A stretch of 23,211 nt of DNA from a virus. Position 1 is the first letter of the stretch. Each line of letters starts with the position of its first letter. Under the pieces are notes generated by a model. That model made no database searches. It saw only the letters and a list, made by a program, of their open reading frames with translations, and was not told where the DNA came from. The stretch is from positions 1 through 23,211 of IMG/VR virus record IMGVR_UViG_3300042197_001243. One strand, given 5' to 3'. The position numbers and the translations under genes are program-made. Below, in pieces: positions 1-6,452 of the stretch.

Positions 1-1474
1 AAATAGGAACTACTGTTGTATCTCCCCATTCCTTGATTAGAACATCTTTAAGAACCATAGGATCTGCAACGTCATAATCAATATCTGGGAATCCATCTTG
101 GTTTTTGGTCATAAATCGCTCAAAGAGCAGACCGTGTTTGATAGGATCTACCTGTGTGATCCCAAGCACATAAGATACAAGCGAACCAGCAGCAGAGCCA
201 CGACCAGCACCTACAAGTTGCATTTGTTGAGCACGATCAGAAACTGCCTTCATAGTAAGGAAGTATTTGCTGAATCCTCTATCTTCAATAACAGAAAGCT
301 CTTGTTCAAGACGTTCAGTATAGTTTTTCTTTTCGTGAAGATTTAGAGAACGCAAACCTTCAAAAGAATATTGAGAAAGTGCTTGTCCCGCTGTATATCC
401 TGCAGGAACAACAAACTCTGGCAAACGAACAGTATTATCTGGCATAAATGCTTCAATACGTTGGTGTGCGATTTTATAGGTTTCTGTGATGCTTTCCATT
501 ACAACGTCATCGTTATAAGAGAAACCACAAGAAGCAGAATACTTCTTATAGGATTCCCAAACTTGATCGCCATTCTTTGGATATAGCTCATATCCGATTT
601 CATCTACACCAGCAGGAAGCTCGCCTTCCTTATCTGCCCATTCTGGCTTACCTTTTCCAAGCCAACCAAGACGCTTATAAAGCTCACGATCCTTCCAAGC
701 GTTTGGATTAGGATAATGGGAATCACAAGTAGAAACTATACCAATACCAAACTCGTCCTTCATACGAAGAACATATTGATTTAGTTCGTGTTGTTCTTTA
801 ATATTATTCCACTGGATCTCGCCATACCAGCGATCACCAAAAATAGAAATCATTTTCTTGGTTGTTTCGCGGAATGAGTTAAGAACAGCTTCTTCGCCCT
901 TGTCGCGGTTTTCCCAATAACATCCTGCATAAACGCCACCAAGGCAAGCAGAAAGTGCAATAACACCTTCATTATGCTTTTGTAGTAGATCATAGTCCAT
1001 TCTTGGATAGCGATAGAAGTTTTCGGTCTTATAGCTTTCAGATACAAGCTTGAAAATATTGTTTAGACCTTGCTGATTCTGTGCGAGCAAAACAAGATGA
1101 CGACGACGATTAAGAATGGACTTAATCTCTTTCTTCGATGCATTTTCATCTTCGATAGTTGCGCCAGAAACTGCTTCTTCTGCACTCTTCTTTTCTGCTT
1201 GAATGCGCTCATATTCTGTATGCCACTCACTAATAGAAGGAATGAAATAAGCTTCGCAACCAAAGATTGGCTTAAAATTCTTTCCTTCTTTCTGCATCTT
1301 TTTCGCATGAAGAACTTGCCACGAAAGACCATTCATGTTTCCGTGATCGGTAAGCGCCAAAGCATCAGATCCATTAGAGTAACTAAAATCCATATGCTCG
1401 TCTGGTTTTCCAAGACCATCAAAGATACTACCGACACCAGAATGAGCGTGAAGTCCAACAAATGGAATAGCCAT
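1..1474 (-). CDS. dnaE: DNA polymerase III alpha subunit, C-family (N-terminal 491 residues, cut by window edge)
   Basis: Replicative C-family DNA polymerase; the 3' end of the gene lies outside the window. The ATG at 1474 follows a GAGGAG ribosome-binding site inside the upstream gene, 1 base after its stop. An N-terminal PHP domain is plain: LHAHS (H9, H11), ALTDHGN, PIFGCEAY, ALSACLGG and a TCDSHY motif. Then come GFSKYFLT, the glycine-rich GAGRGSAAGSLVSYVLGITQVDP block and LLFERF, leading to the palm motif FPDIDYD at about residue 461, which holds the first catalytic aspartates. This order is diagnostic of bacterial Pol III alpha. The PHP domain keeps the H-x-H pair that E. coli DnaE has lost, so intrinsic metal-dependent proofreading is possible (inference). 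It is the last gene seen in the long operon beginning at 6396. The family assignment is firm; fingers, beta-binding and C-terminal parts cannot be judged. Confidence 0.95.
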   Translation of the reverse strand, partial: MAIPFVGLHAHSGVGSIFDGLGKPDEHMDFSYSNGSDALALTDHGNMNGLSWQVLHAKKMQKEGKNFKPIFGCEAYFIPSISEWHTEYERIQAEKKSAEEAVSGATIEDENASKKEIKSILNRRRHLVLLAQNQQGLNNIFKLVSESYKTENFYRYPRMDYDLLQKHNEGVIALSACLGGVYAGCYWENRDKGEEAVLNSFRETTKKMISIFGDRWYGEIQWNNIKEQHELNQYVLRMKDEFGIGIVSTCDSHYPNPNAWKDRELYKRLGWLGKGKPEWADKEGELPAGVDEIGYELYPKNGDQVWESYKKYSASCGFSYNDDVVMESITETYKIAHQRIEAFMPDNTVRLPEFVVPAGYTAGQALSQYSFEGLRSLNLHEKKNYTERLEQELSVIEDRGFSKYFLTMKAVSDRAQQMQLVGAGRGSAAGSLVSYVLGITQVDPIKHGLLFERFMTKNQDGFPDIDYDVADPMVLKDVLIKEWGDTTVVPI

Positions 1475-1475
1475 A

Positions 1476-1919
1476 TTATTCACTATACTCCTCTTCTGGT
1501 TCATAATGATATTCTTTATTATCACCTTGCCAATATTCTACATCACCATCAGAATCTTTACCATCATTATTTGGTTCAGTATTGTCAGGATCATTAGGAT
1601 GAAACTCTATCATTTTTGACTCCACAAGTTCTCCATCAGTAAATTTAAGTTTCCAAGTTTGGGTTGGGCTATATATCTCTATAATACCGTGATACTCTGT
1701 ATCTTTCATTCCCAAGAATTTGCCACGAAGCAAGCCAAAAATAGGATGTGTTCTTTCCTCTTCTGGCACGACCTCATACTTTATTAGTTTAACATACAGA
1801 CGATTGTTTTGCAACACATACTTGTCCAAACAATTTTCTAAATCTTTTGTTTGATAATCATCTGCTGGTGGGCCACCTTCTATATCAGATAGAACCTCTA
1901 CTTCATCAAACATTCCCAT
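1476..1919 (-). CDS. phage hypothetical protein, MGMFDEV family
   Basis: A protein of 147 residues starting MGMFDEVEVLSD, with YQTKDLENCLDKY near residue 22. The combination of an N-terminal MGMFD and a downstream F/YQTKDL is a pattern I recognise from many small uncharacterised proteins of tailed phages; no function is known to me. The last 45 residues are very acidic and rich in D, E, N and Y, so the tail is probably disordered or protein-binding. It overlaps the end of the nucleotidyltransferase-like gene by 14 bases and ends 1 base before the polymerase start, so translation with the polymerase is likely coupled. No transmembrane segment or catalytic motif is seen. Confidence 0.8.
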   Translation of the reverse strand: MGMFDEVEVLSDIEGGPPADDYQTKDLENCLDKYVLQNNRLYVKLIKYEVVPEEERTHPIFGLLRGKFLGMKDTEYHGIIEIYSPTQTWKLKFTDGELVESKMIEFHPNDPDNTEPNNDGKDSDGDVEYWQGDNKEYHYEPEEEYSE

Positions 1920-2766
1920 TTTTTTCTTTTCGCTCCCTATTATATAACTTTCTAAATTTGAATGGTATAAAAATTGAGTTTATAACTTTATCGTTCTTGG
2001 TGAGTGGAGAGCCCATATATTCTCTCAGTCCATCCCAAGTTTTAATATCAAAGCAATATTTAGGTTCCCAAATATAACTATTTTCTGAGTTTATTTTTCC
2101 AAACACTTGTTGATAAGAAAAGTTATTTTTAATTTTTGACCACTTTAAAATATTGTATAAATCTTTATTATCTATTGTAAAAGCAGAAGGAATATCATCT
2201 AAAATAGTTTTTGAGTTATGGGATACAAAAAAAGGATTTTCGTTTTTAATATGACTTCTAATATCGTATAAATCTTTAATATTATAATGCTGATTTAAAA
2301 AACTAAAAAAATACCTATCTGGTTTTATCCACTTTGAAAGCTTATGAGAAATTTTCTTTATCATATATGCGCCATAAAGCGCGCTAAATGGAGTTGTGCA
2401 ATTTAAAAGATATTTCATATCCATTCCAATATACATAATTGGAATTATCTTTCTTCTATGCATCTTCCTGCCACTTTTGTTTATATAAAATTGTTGGAAG
2501 GTTGCTGGGTCTATTACAGATTCTCCGATTAGTTCTTTAACAATATTAATATGATCATAGTTGCATACAACCCATATTGTATCACAACCAGCATAAGCAC
2601 ATTCTAAAACAGATTTATGTAATGGGTAATATCCTTTATTTATTGGATGAAGATAATCAGGCCAAAAGTTCTCATATTCATTTTGGTATCCAGCGACGGG
2701 AATAACGCCAGCAAGATTAAATGAATTTCTAATAGTATTAAAATCTAGGATCTCAATCGGTTCCAT
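1906..2766 (-). CDS. nucleotidyltransferase-fold-like phage protein
   Basis: A protein of 286 residues. The N-terminal part, AGVIPVAGYQNEY at about residue 19 followed by LHPINKGYYPLHKSVLECAYAGCDTIWVV, has the layout of sugar-nucleotide transferases: a strand ending in a small glycine motif, a conserved proline and lysine, then a helix and the strand before D/E-binding loops. The usual GGxGTRL signature is absent, so it is a divergent member or only a fold relative. The C-terminal half is rich in aromatic and basic residues (WKPDRYFFSFLNQHYN-like stretches) and is unrecognised. It overlaps the next upstream gene (2745-3593) by 22 bases, suggesting a paired function. A substrate cannot be named. 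Confidence 0.7.
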   Translation of the reverse strand: MEPIEILDFNTIRNSFNLAGVIPVAGYQNEYENFWPDYLHPINKGYYPLHKSVLECAYAGCDTIWVVCNYDHINIVKELIGESVIDPATFQQFYINKSGRKMHRRKIIPIMYIGMDMKYLLNCTTPFSALYGAYMIKKISHKLSKWIKPDRYFFSFLNQHYNIKDLYDIRSHIKNENPFFVSHNSKTILDDIPSAFTIDNKDLYNILKWSKIKNNFSYQQVFGKINSENSYIWEPKYCFDIKTWDGLREYMGSPLTKNDKVINSIFIPFKFRKLYNRERKEKNGNV

Positions 2767-3593
2767 AATCTATTTGTTTGTAGTTGTTTCAACAATTGTG
2801 CTTCTAACATATCTGATGGTTCAATAAAAGTCAAGTTTTCTTGTGAATGGTATTCGTTCATAACTGTCTTTTCAATAATGCGTTTTTCAAACCTTAAATC
2901 AAGTTTTTTAAATCTTGGAATTTTTAATTCTTTTCTGTAATGATAAATACCATTTTGTTTGCCTTTATATCCATATTGTTTAGCAAGTTCAAGAACACGA
3001 AATCTTATCATATAATCTGGAATATCTTCATAAATATTTTGTGTTTTTGTGACAACAATACCGTTTTTATCTTTAATCCATACTTGATTAACAAAATCTT
3101 GTTCTGTTTCAATAAGCATTTTTTTATAATCGTGAAGAGTCAAAAAGTGAAAATAATCATAAATCATACCAGCAGTCGTAATATGTTTTATATTTGGCAA
3201 ACCTTCAATATTTTCTTCAAACATATACATATGATTAAATTTTAGTTTTATAACTCTTGAATTTTTAGTTGTTAGTTTCAACATATCTTCATCTATTCTT
3301 GCCGATAAACACCCATCTGGTAGTTGATTATCACCCGCTATAGAATGAGCTAAAGACAAAGAATGCCACAAATCTATCTTCCTCATTCCAACTTCTACTA
3401 TTTCGTTGTTTATAATAATAGAATTTTTATCTTTAATGTTGCCAAAACTAAACGATGCATCAAAATATTCAAAATATCTTGGCTTGTTAAGACCACAATA
3501 AAAAAGTGGTATTTGGTTTATATATGCATACAATAAAGCACACATATTGGAACCAAATACCACTTTATCGTATTGGTGGATTAAATCCCTCAT
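2745..3593 (-). CDS. hypothetical protein paired with the nucleotidyltransferase-like gene
   Basis: A protein of 282 residues, unrecognised by function. It begins with a hydrophobic strand-helix pair, YDKVVFGSNMCALLYAY at about residue 8, that resembles the first beta-alpha unit of a dinucleotide-binding fold, though the GxGxxG signature is not complete (only GSNMCA). The rest is mixed alpha/beta with many aromatic and basic residues and a C-terminal leucine/glutamine-rich segment. The start overlaps the ThyX stop by one base (TAATG) and its 3' end overlaps the next gene by 22 bases, so it is translated as part of the 6396 operon. No signal peptide or membrane segment is seen. Confidence 0.75.
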   Translation of the reverse strand: MRDLIHQYDKVVFGSNMCALLYAYINQIPLFYCGLNKPRYFEYFDASFSFGNIKDKNSIIINNEIVEVGMRKIDLWHSLSLAHSIAGDNQLPDGCLSARIDEDMLKLTTKNSRVIKLKFNHMYMFEENIEGLPNIKHITTAGMIYDYFHFLTLHDYKKMLIETEQDFVNQVWIKDKNGIVVTKTQNIYEDIPDYMIRFRVLELAKQYGYKGKQNGIYHYRKELKIPRFKKLDLRFEKRIIEKTVMNEYHSQENLTFIEPSDMLEAQLLKQLQTNRLWNRLRS

Positions 3594-4237
3594 TACTCTA
3601 CATTTGGAAGCATACCAGCAATACGCATAGCATGAATAGTATCAGGAAATGCGTTTGTTTCTTCAACTAATGCAAGCATCTTCTTAGCTATATCTTGAAT
3701 CTCAACTTGTGCGTGTTGCTCATTTCGTAGTTTTTGAAAATGAGCAAATGAACGCCAGTTAAACATAATATCGCAAGTAATCTGAATACCATATGGAAGA
3801 TAGAATCTAGCTGATTCTTTTGCACGTTTGCGAGAAACACCCTTTGCTTCAAGTTCCTTGATGCAATTATGATAGCGATCAAAAGAGTTTTTGATATGAT
3901 TTTCTAGTTGGATTTTTTGATTCTCAGGCCAATCATCTGGAACATAAAACTTATCAATAGTAAACTCTTTATAGCGAGCAGATTCAGCATTAATATTAAC
4001 ACCAATACGGTGCTTTAAAAGATGGATATGTGAAGCAATATCGGATGTGACGAGAAAGTGAAGCGATGATTTTTCAAAAGGGGTATGATGCCCTTCTTTT
4101 GCAAGCATGGTAAGAAGTTGTTTGATTCTTCCACGCTTTTCATCGCTTAAATCTCTGGATGTAGAAGTCCAAGCTGAAAGAGCAATTATTTCATCATTTC
4201 CATAATAACCGATTAGCTCAACTTTGTTTTCATACAT
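3593..4237 (-). CDS. thyX: flavin-dependent thymidylate synthase ThyX
   Basis: ThyX methylates dUMP to dTMP using methylenetetrahydrofolate, NADPH and FAD. The protein is 214 residues from the ATG at 4237; a TTG one codon earlier is less likely. The signature region is KHRIGVNINAESARYKE (residues 75-91), matching the ThyX RHRX7S motif but with lysine in place of the first arginine and eight, not seven, residues before the serine. The distal substrate-binding block is present as MFNWRSFAHFQKLRNEQHAQVEI at about residues 158-180. The N-terminal GHHTPFEKSSLHF block is also typical. With NrdJ and the deaminase elsewhere in the window it completes a dUMP-to-dTMP route. The variant motif is shared, as far as I recall, by a phage branch of the family, so the enzyme is probably active. 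Confidence 0.95.
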   Translation of the reverse strand: MYENKVELIGYYGNDEIIALSAWTSTSRDLSDEKRGRIKQLLTMLAKEGHHTPFEKSSLHFLVTSDIASHIHLLKHRIGVNINAESARYKEFTIDKFYVPDDWPENQKIQLENHIKNSFDRYHNCIKELEAKGVSRKRAKESARFYLPYGIQITCDIMFNWRSFAHFQKLRNEQHAQVEIQDIAKKMLALVEETNAFPDTIHAMRIAGMLPNVE

Positions 4238-4245
4238 CAATCACC

Positions 4246-4764
4246 CTATTCCATATTTGGTGGTTCTTCTTTTGGTGGCTGTGCTTTAGTGCCGAAATAA
4301 TAAGCAAATACCATCAAACAAGTTTGTTGAATAAATTCAAGTACTTTGAGTGCTTCTTGATCGTTAAGAAGTTGTGTTGAAGGTCCAGCAATTATTTTAT
4401 CTGCGATAAAAACACCAGCAATAAGTGCAAACATCGTTGTTACGAATTGAGTTAAAGCCGCGTGATCTGATTTGGCTTTGCGATAAATATATGTAACAAT
4501 ACCAATAACAGAAGAAATTATAATTACTGCCAATACAATTGCAACAAAAGTAGTTCCATATGAATCATATAAGCTTGGATATTGTCTAATAGTATCCGCA
4601 GGAGATATTGTTGGAACAGTTGTGGTTGTTTCATAAATAGCTGTTTTATCAGCTAAACTTTGATCATTTACTTGACCAGTATATTCTACTTCTTCAGTAG
4701 ATACTTCTTCACTTCCATCTTCTGCTGAAGCATCTGAAATAGCCAAATCTAATAGTGGGTCCAT
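4246..4764 (-). CDS. membrane protein with three predicted transmembrane segments
   Basis: A protein of 172 residues. The first 70 residues are acidic and rich in S, T, E and D. Three hydrophobic segments follow: FVAIVLAVIIISSVIGIVTYIY (about 73-94), FVTTMFALIAGVFIADKI (about 107-124) and VLEFIQQTCLMVFAYYFG (about 140-157). Positive charges (YRKAKSD) follow the first helix, and the C-terminus is short and proline-rich. A polar acidic N-terminus with three helices is compatible with a holin or another phage inner-membrane protein, but nothing proves this and no endolysin lies nearby. The start codon directly follows the upstream stop (TAAATG), 8 bases before the thyX start, within the 6396 operon. 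Confidence 0.8.
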   Translation of the reverse strand: MDPLLDLAISDASAEDGSEEVSTEEVEYTGQVNDQSLADKTAIYETTTTVPTISPADTIRQYPSLYDSYGTTFVAIVLAVIIISSVIGIVTYIYRKAKSDHAALTQFVTTMFALIAGVFIADKIIAGPSTQLLNDQEALKVLEFIQQTCLMVFAYYFGTKAQPPKEEPPNME

Positions 4765-5046
4765 TTATTCGTTTTCCTCTTCATCGGTCACTATGCCGAT
4801 AACGTTTTTTTGTTGTTTAATGGTACGATATGCTTGTCGTAGTTCATCAAAATCAACGTCTTGCTTCATCAAGCGATAAGCACGAATAGCAAGCTTAATA
4901 TCATCCTTATCAAGCCAACCATTATCTACATAAGATTTACGCAAGTCCTTACGTTGCTCTTTAAAAGGAAGCATAGCTTCTTCAAGAGTTGCAATTGACT
5001 TGATATAATTTACAATATAATCTTCTTTTGTAGGTTCTGATGACAT
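4765..5046 (-). CDS. small helical protein of unknown function
   Basis: A protein of 93 residues, predicted almost entirely alpha-helical, with heptad-like spacing (IATLEEAMLPFKEQRKDLRKSYVDNG, then IRAYRLMKQDVDFDELRQAY) and an acidic end. The pattern of two helices split by a short turn, with basic and acidic faces, loosely recalls GapR/DUF2312-type nucleoid-associated proteins; that is only a resemblance. GGAG six bases before the ATG is a good ribosome-binding site. The start shares bases with the upstream stop (TAATG at 5046). Confidence 0.75.
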   Translation of the reverse strand: MSSEPTKEDYIVNYIKSIATLEEAMLPFKEQRKDLRKSYVDNGWLDKDDIKLAIRAYRLMKQDVDFDELRQAYRTIKQQKNVIGIVTDEEENE

Positions 5047-5237
5047 TATTTCTCCATTTTTAAAAGTTTATTTTTCAACATTACTATCATTTTTGTTTCG
5101 TGTTCAATCATATGCATATGATGCGATTTGAACTTTTCTGTTTTATCAGGTAAAGTTATTAAACGTTTTCTGTTATTAATACTTTGTTCTAATATTGTTA
5201 TTTCGTCAAGAATTTTAATCTTTTGGATAGCGTCCAT
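5046..5237 (-). CDS. very small coiled-coil protein
   Basis: A protein of 63 residues, lysine-rich, with regularly spaced I/L/M residues (IQKIKILDEITILEQSI, then MIVMLKNKLLKMEK), predicted to form one or two amphipathic helices. No known family is recognised. It is kept because it fills the space exactly between two genes: its stop overlaps the next start (TAATG) and its ATG follows an AGGA and the upstream TAA. Confidence 0.65.
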   Translation of the reverse strand: MDAIQKIKILDEITILEQSINNRKRLITLPDKTEKFKSHHMHMIEHETKMIVMLKNKLLKMEK

Positions 5238-5882
5238 TTATCCTAGCACTTTTTTTGCTATAGCTGAAACTGCCATTTTTTGAAGTCGTGGAAGTTTGCT
5301 GTAGGTTTCAAGACCTTCATTTGTGCTGATTGGACGATTGCGAACTTTGGTCATAAACTCAGCACTTCTTCCATACTTCATATCTCCAACAGAAACTTCT
5401 TGGTCTAAGCCGGGAAACTGTGAATTGTTGGTTCCATAAAGCTTAACATCTTTTCCGCCTTGTGGCACAACCAAAATGGAATCTTGACAATACTTTTTGC
5501 CAAGCACTTTGATCTGATCGTAAAAAGATGGATCATCTTGTAGATTTACAACAAACAAAGAATCTTCTTTAACTTCGATTGCATCTGGTGTATCGAACTT
5601 TTCTACGAAAGTTCCATCAACTGCTGTAACGCCATAACCAAGCTTTAAAAGCGTTGCTTTAAGATCACGATTATTAAGTTTGTTAATATCAAGCTTTTGT
5701 AGATTATCCGCTTGATAAGAAGAAGGAGTATTATCGTGAATACAACTGGAGTGATCAGATGGATCTCCTCTAAATGCTGTAATAATAGCACAATCATGTT
5801 CTGAAACATGTTGGTGTATTCTTGACAAAGAAGATTCTTGAATTACTTCTCTTACTACACCTTTTAGTTCATTAAGATCCAC
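5238..5882 (-). CDS. phage hypothetical protein, DUF3293-like pattern
   Basis: A protein of 214 residues. The start is GTG at 5882, supported by GAGGG upstream; no ATG fits as well. The N-terminus is an amphipathic helix (LNELKGVVREVIQES). The central part, IITAFRGD, then NRDLKATLLKLGYGVTAVDGTFVE, then EDSLFVVNL, LGKKYCQDSILVV and KLYGTN, follows the order of small phage/bacterial proteins of the DUF3293 type: a strand with ITA, a helix that repeats 'L...L...GY', a hydrophobic strand, then 'LG..Y.Q.s.l'. The function of that group is unknown. The C-terminal 60 residues carry KYGRSAEFMTKVRNRP. It lies in the 6396 operon. Confidence 0.75.
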   Translation of the reverse strand: MDLNELKGVVREVIQESSLSRIHQHVSEHDCAIITAFRGDPSDHSSCIHDNTPSSYQADNLQKLDINKLNNRDLKATLLKLGYGVTAVDGTFVEKFDTPDAIEVKEDSLFVVNLQDDPSFYDQIKVLGKKYCQDSILVVPQGGKDVKLYGTNNSQFPGLDQEVSVGDMKYGRSAEFMTKVRNRPISTNEGLETYSKLPRLQKMAVSAIAKKVLG

Positions 5883-5885
5883 TTT

Positions 5886-6170
5886 TTAACCCTCCAATTC
5901 TTTTACAGTAGCCAAAATATAATTGTCTGTTACTAAATAGAACTTTTGCTTGTTTATCTCTATTTCTTCCATAACATTTGTTGGAACTAAAATAAGAGAT
6001 TCTGGCTCATATTTGGCATTTGAGTCCTCAATAACTCGCATAACTTTATAAGGTTCTTCTTTCTCCCGATAGTTGGTTGGGAGCACAAATGACCTTTCCT
6101 CTTGTTTATGTATATTAACATCTTTCTCTTCTACAAGCAAGTATCTATTTCGTGGGGATAGAAAATACAT
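5886..6170 (-). CDS. possible GroES/gp31-like co-chaperonin
   Basis: A protein of 94 residues from the ATG at 6170, chosen over an upstream TTG (6182) because GAGG lies 6 bases before it. Length and layout suggest the Cpn10 fold: an N-terminal FLSPRNRYLLVEE strand, like the 'kPL.DRvLV' of GroES; a polar stretch at about 16-27 where GroES has its mobile loop; FVLP; then KVMRVIED, a loop, SLILVP, a turn, and a final YLVTDNYILATVKE strand like the GroES C-terminus 'eylil.e.dIlAvv'. A co-chaperonin would redirect host GroEL as T4 gp31 does for capsid folding. The identity rests on pattern, not on an obvious signature, and a plain beta-barrel of other function is possible. Confidence 0.5.
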   Translation of the reverse strand: MYFLSPRNRYLLVEEKDVNIHKQEERSFVLPTNYREKEEPYKVMRVIEDSNAKYEPESLILVPTNVMEEIEINKQKFYLVTDNYILATVKELEG

Positions 6171-6171
6171 A

Positions 6172-6396
6172 TTATACCTCAATAAACCTTTTGTTTAAAT
6201 TATATTCATCTTTAGAAAAGAAGTTGGTTGCTCTTTTGTTGCAATATTTACAACAAAAATCAGCAGAAATCAAACCATTAAATATGGTTTCAACCCTTCC
6301 AGTAGGAATCCAATAATGAATTCTACTTTCTGGATCAGAAGGATTACACTTCTTATTTTGTTCTTCTCTTGGGACTAAATGATTGCACTTTTCCAT
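6172..6396 (-). CDS. small putative zinc-binding protein, first gene of the operon
   Basis: A protein of 74 residues with cysteines and histidines placed like a zinc ribbon: CNHL (C4, H6), C17, an RIHYWIPTGRVE strand, then FCCKYCNKRA (C48, C49, C52). No named family is recognised. The ATG has the strongest ribosome-binding site in the window (AGGAGG, 4 bases away), and that site lies in the 3' arm of a perfect 11 bp inverted repeat that also contains the promoter. It ends one base before the GroES-like start (TAATATG). Confidence 0.8.
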   Translation of the reverse strand: MEKCNHLVPREEQNKKCNPSDPESRIHYWIPTGRVETIFNGLISADFCCKYCNKRATNFFSKDEYNLNKRFIEV

Positions 6397-6401
6397 ATAT
6401 C

Positions 6402-6440
6402 CTCCTGTTTGGCTATAAAATAAATATAACCAAACAGGAG
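6402..6440 (-). promoter_or_regulatory. perfect 11 bp inverted repeat (hairpin A) enclosing a promoter and hiding an SD
   Basis: The arms 6402-6412 and 6430-6440 (CTCCTGTTTGG / CCAAACAGGAG) are perfectly complementary with a 17-base AT-only-but-one loop. On the minus strand the 3' arm contains most of the AGGAGG ribosome-binding site of the gene at 6396, and the 5' arm (CTCCTG) mimics the anti-SD end of 16S rRNA. RNA reading through from nrdJ would fold and occlude the site; RNA begun at the nested promoter lacks the 5' arm. It could also slow or end transcription after nrdJ, but there is no U-tract. Confidence 0.75.
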
Positions 6441-6451
6441 AACTATGTCAA
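6423..6451 (-). promoter_or_regulatory. sigma-70-type promoter PA (TTGACA-17-TATATT)
   Basis: On the minus strand the -35 TTGACA (6446-6451) and -10 TATATT (6423-6428) are separated by exactly 17 bases. The -35 starts one base after the nrdJ stop codon. The expected start is near 6416, in the loop of the hairpin, giving a leader of about 20 bases with AGGAGG. It should drive the operon from 6396 through thyX to the polymerase. Confidence 0.8.
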
Positions 6452-6452
6452 G

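Noticed and set aside
1070-1597. A 175-codon plus-strand open frame
   Set aside because: It lies opposite the conserved polymerase PHP region, has a biased, low-sense composition and no ribosome-binding site; it is a shadow frame.
6402-6440. Reading hairpins A and B as plain rho-independent terminators
   Set aside because: Neither has a U-tract after the 3' arm and both overlap the next gene's ribosome-binding site, so termination alone does not explain them. A repressor operator is also unlikely since the arm sequences differ between sites.
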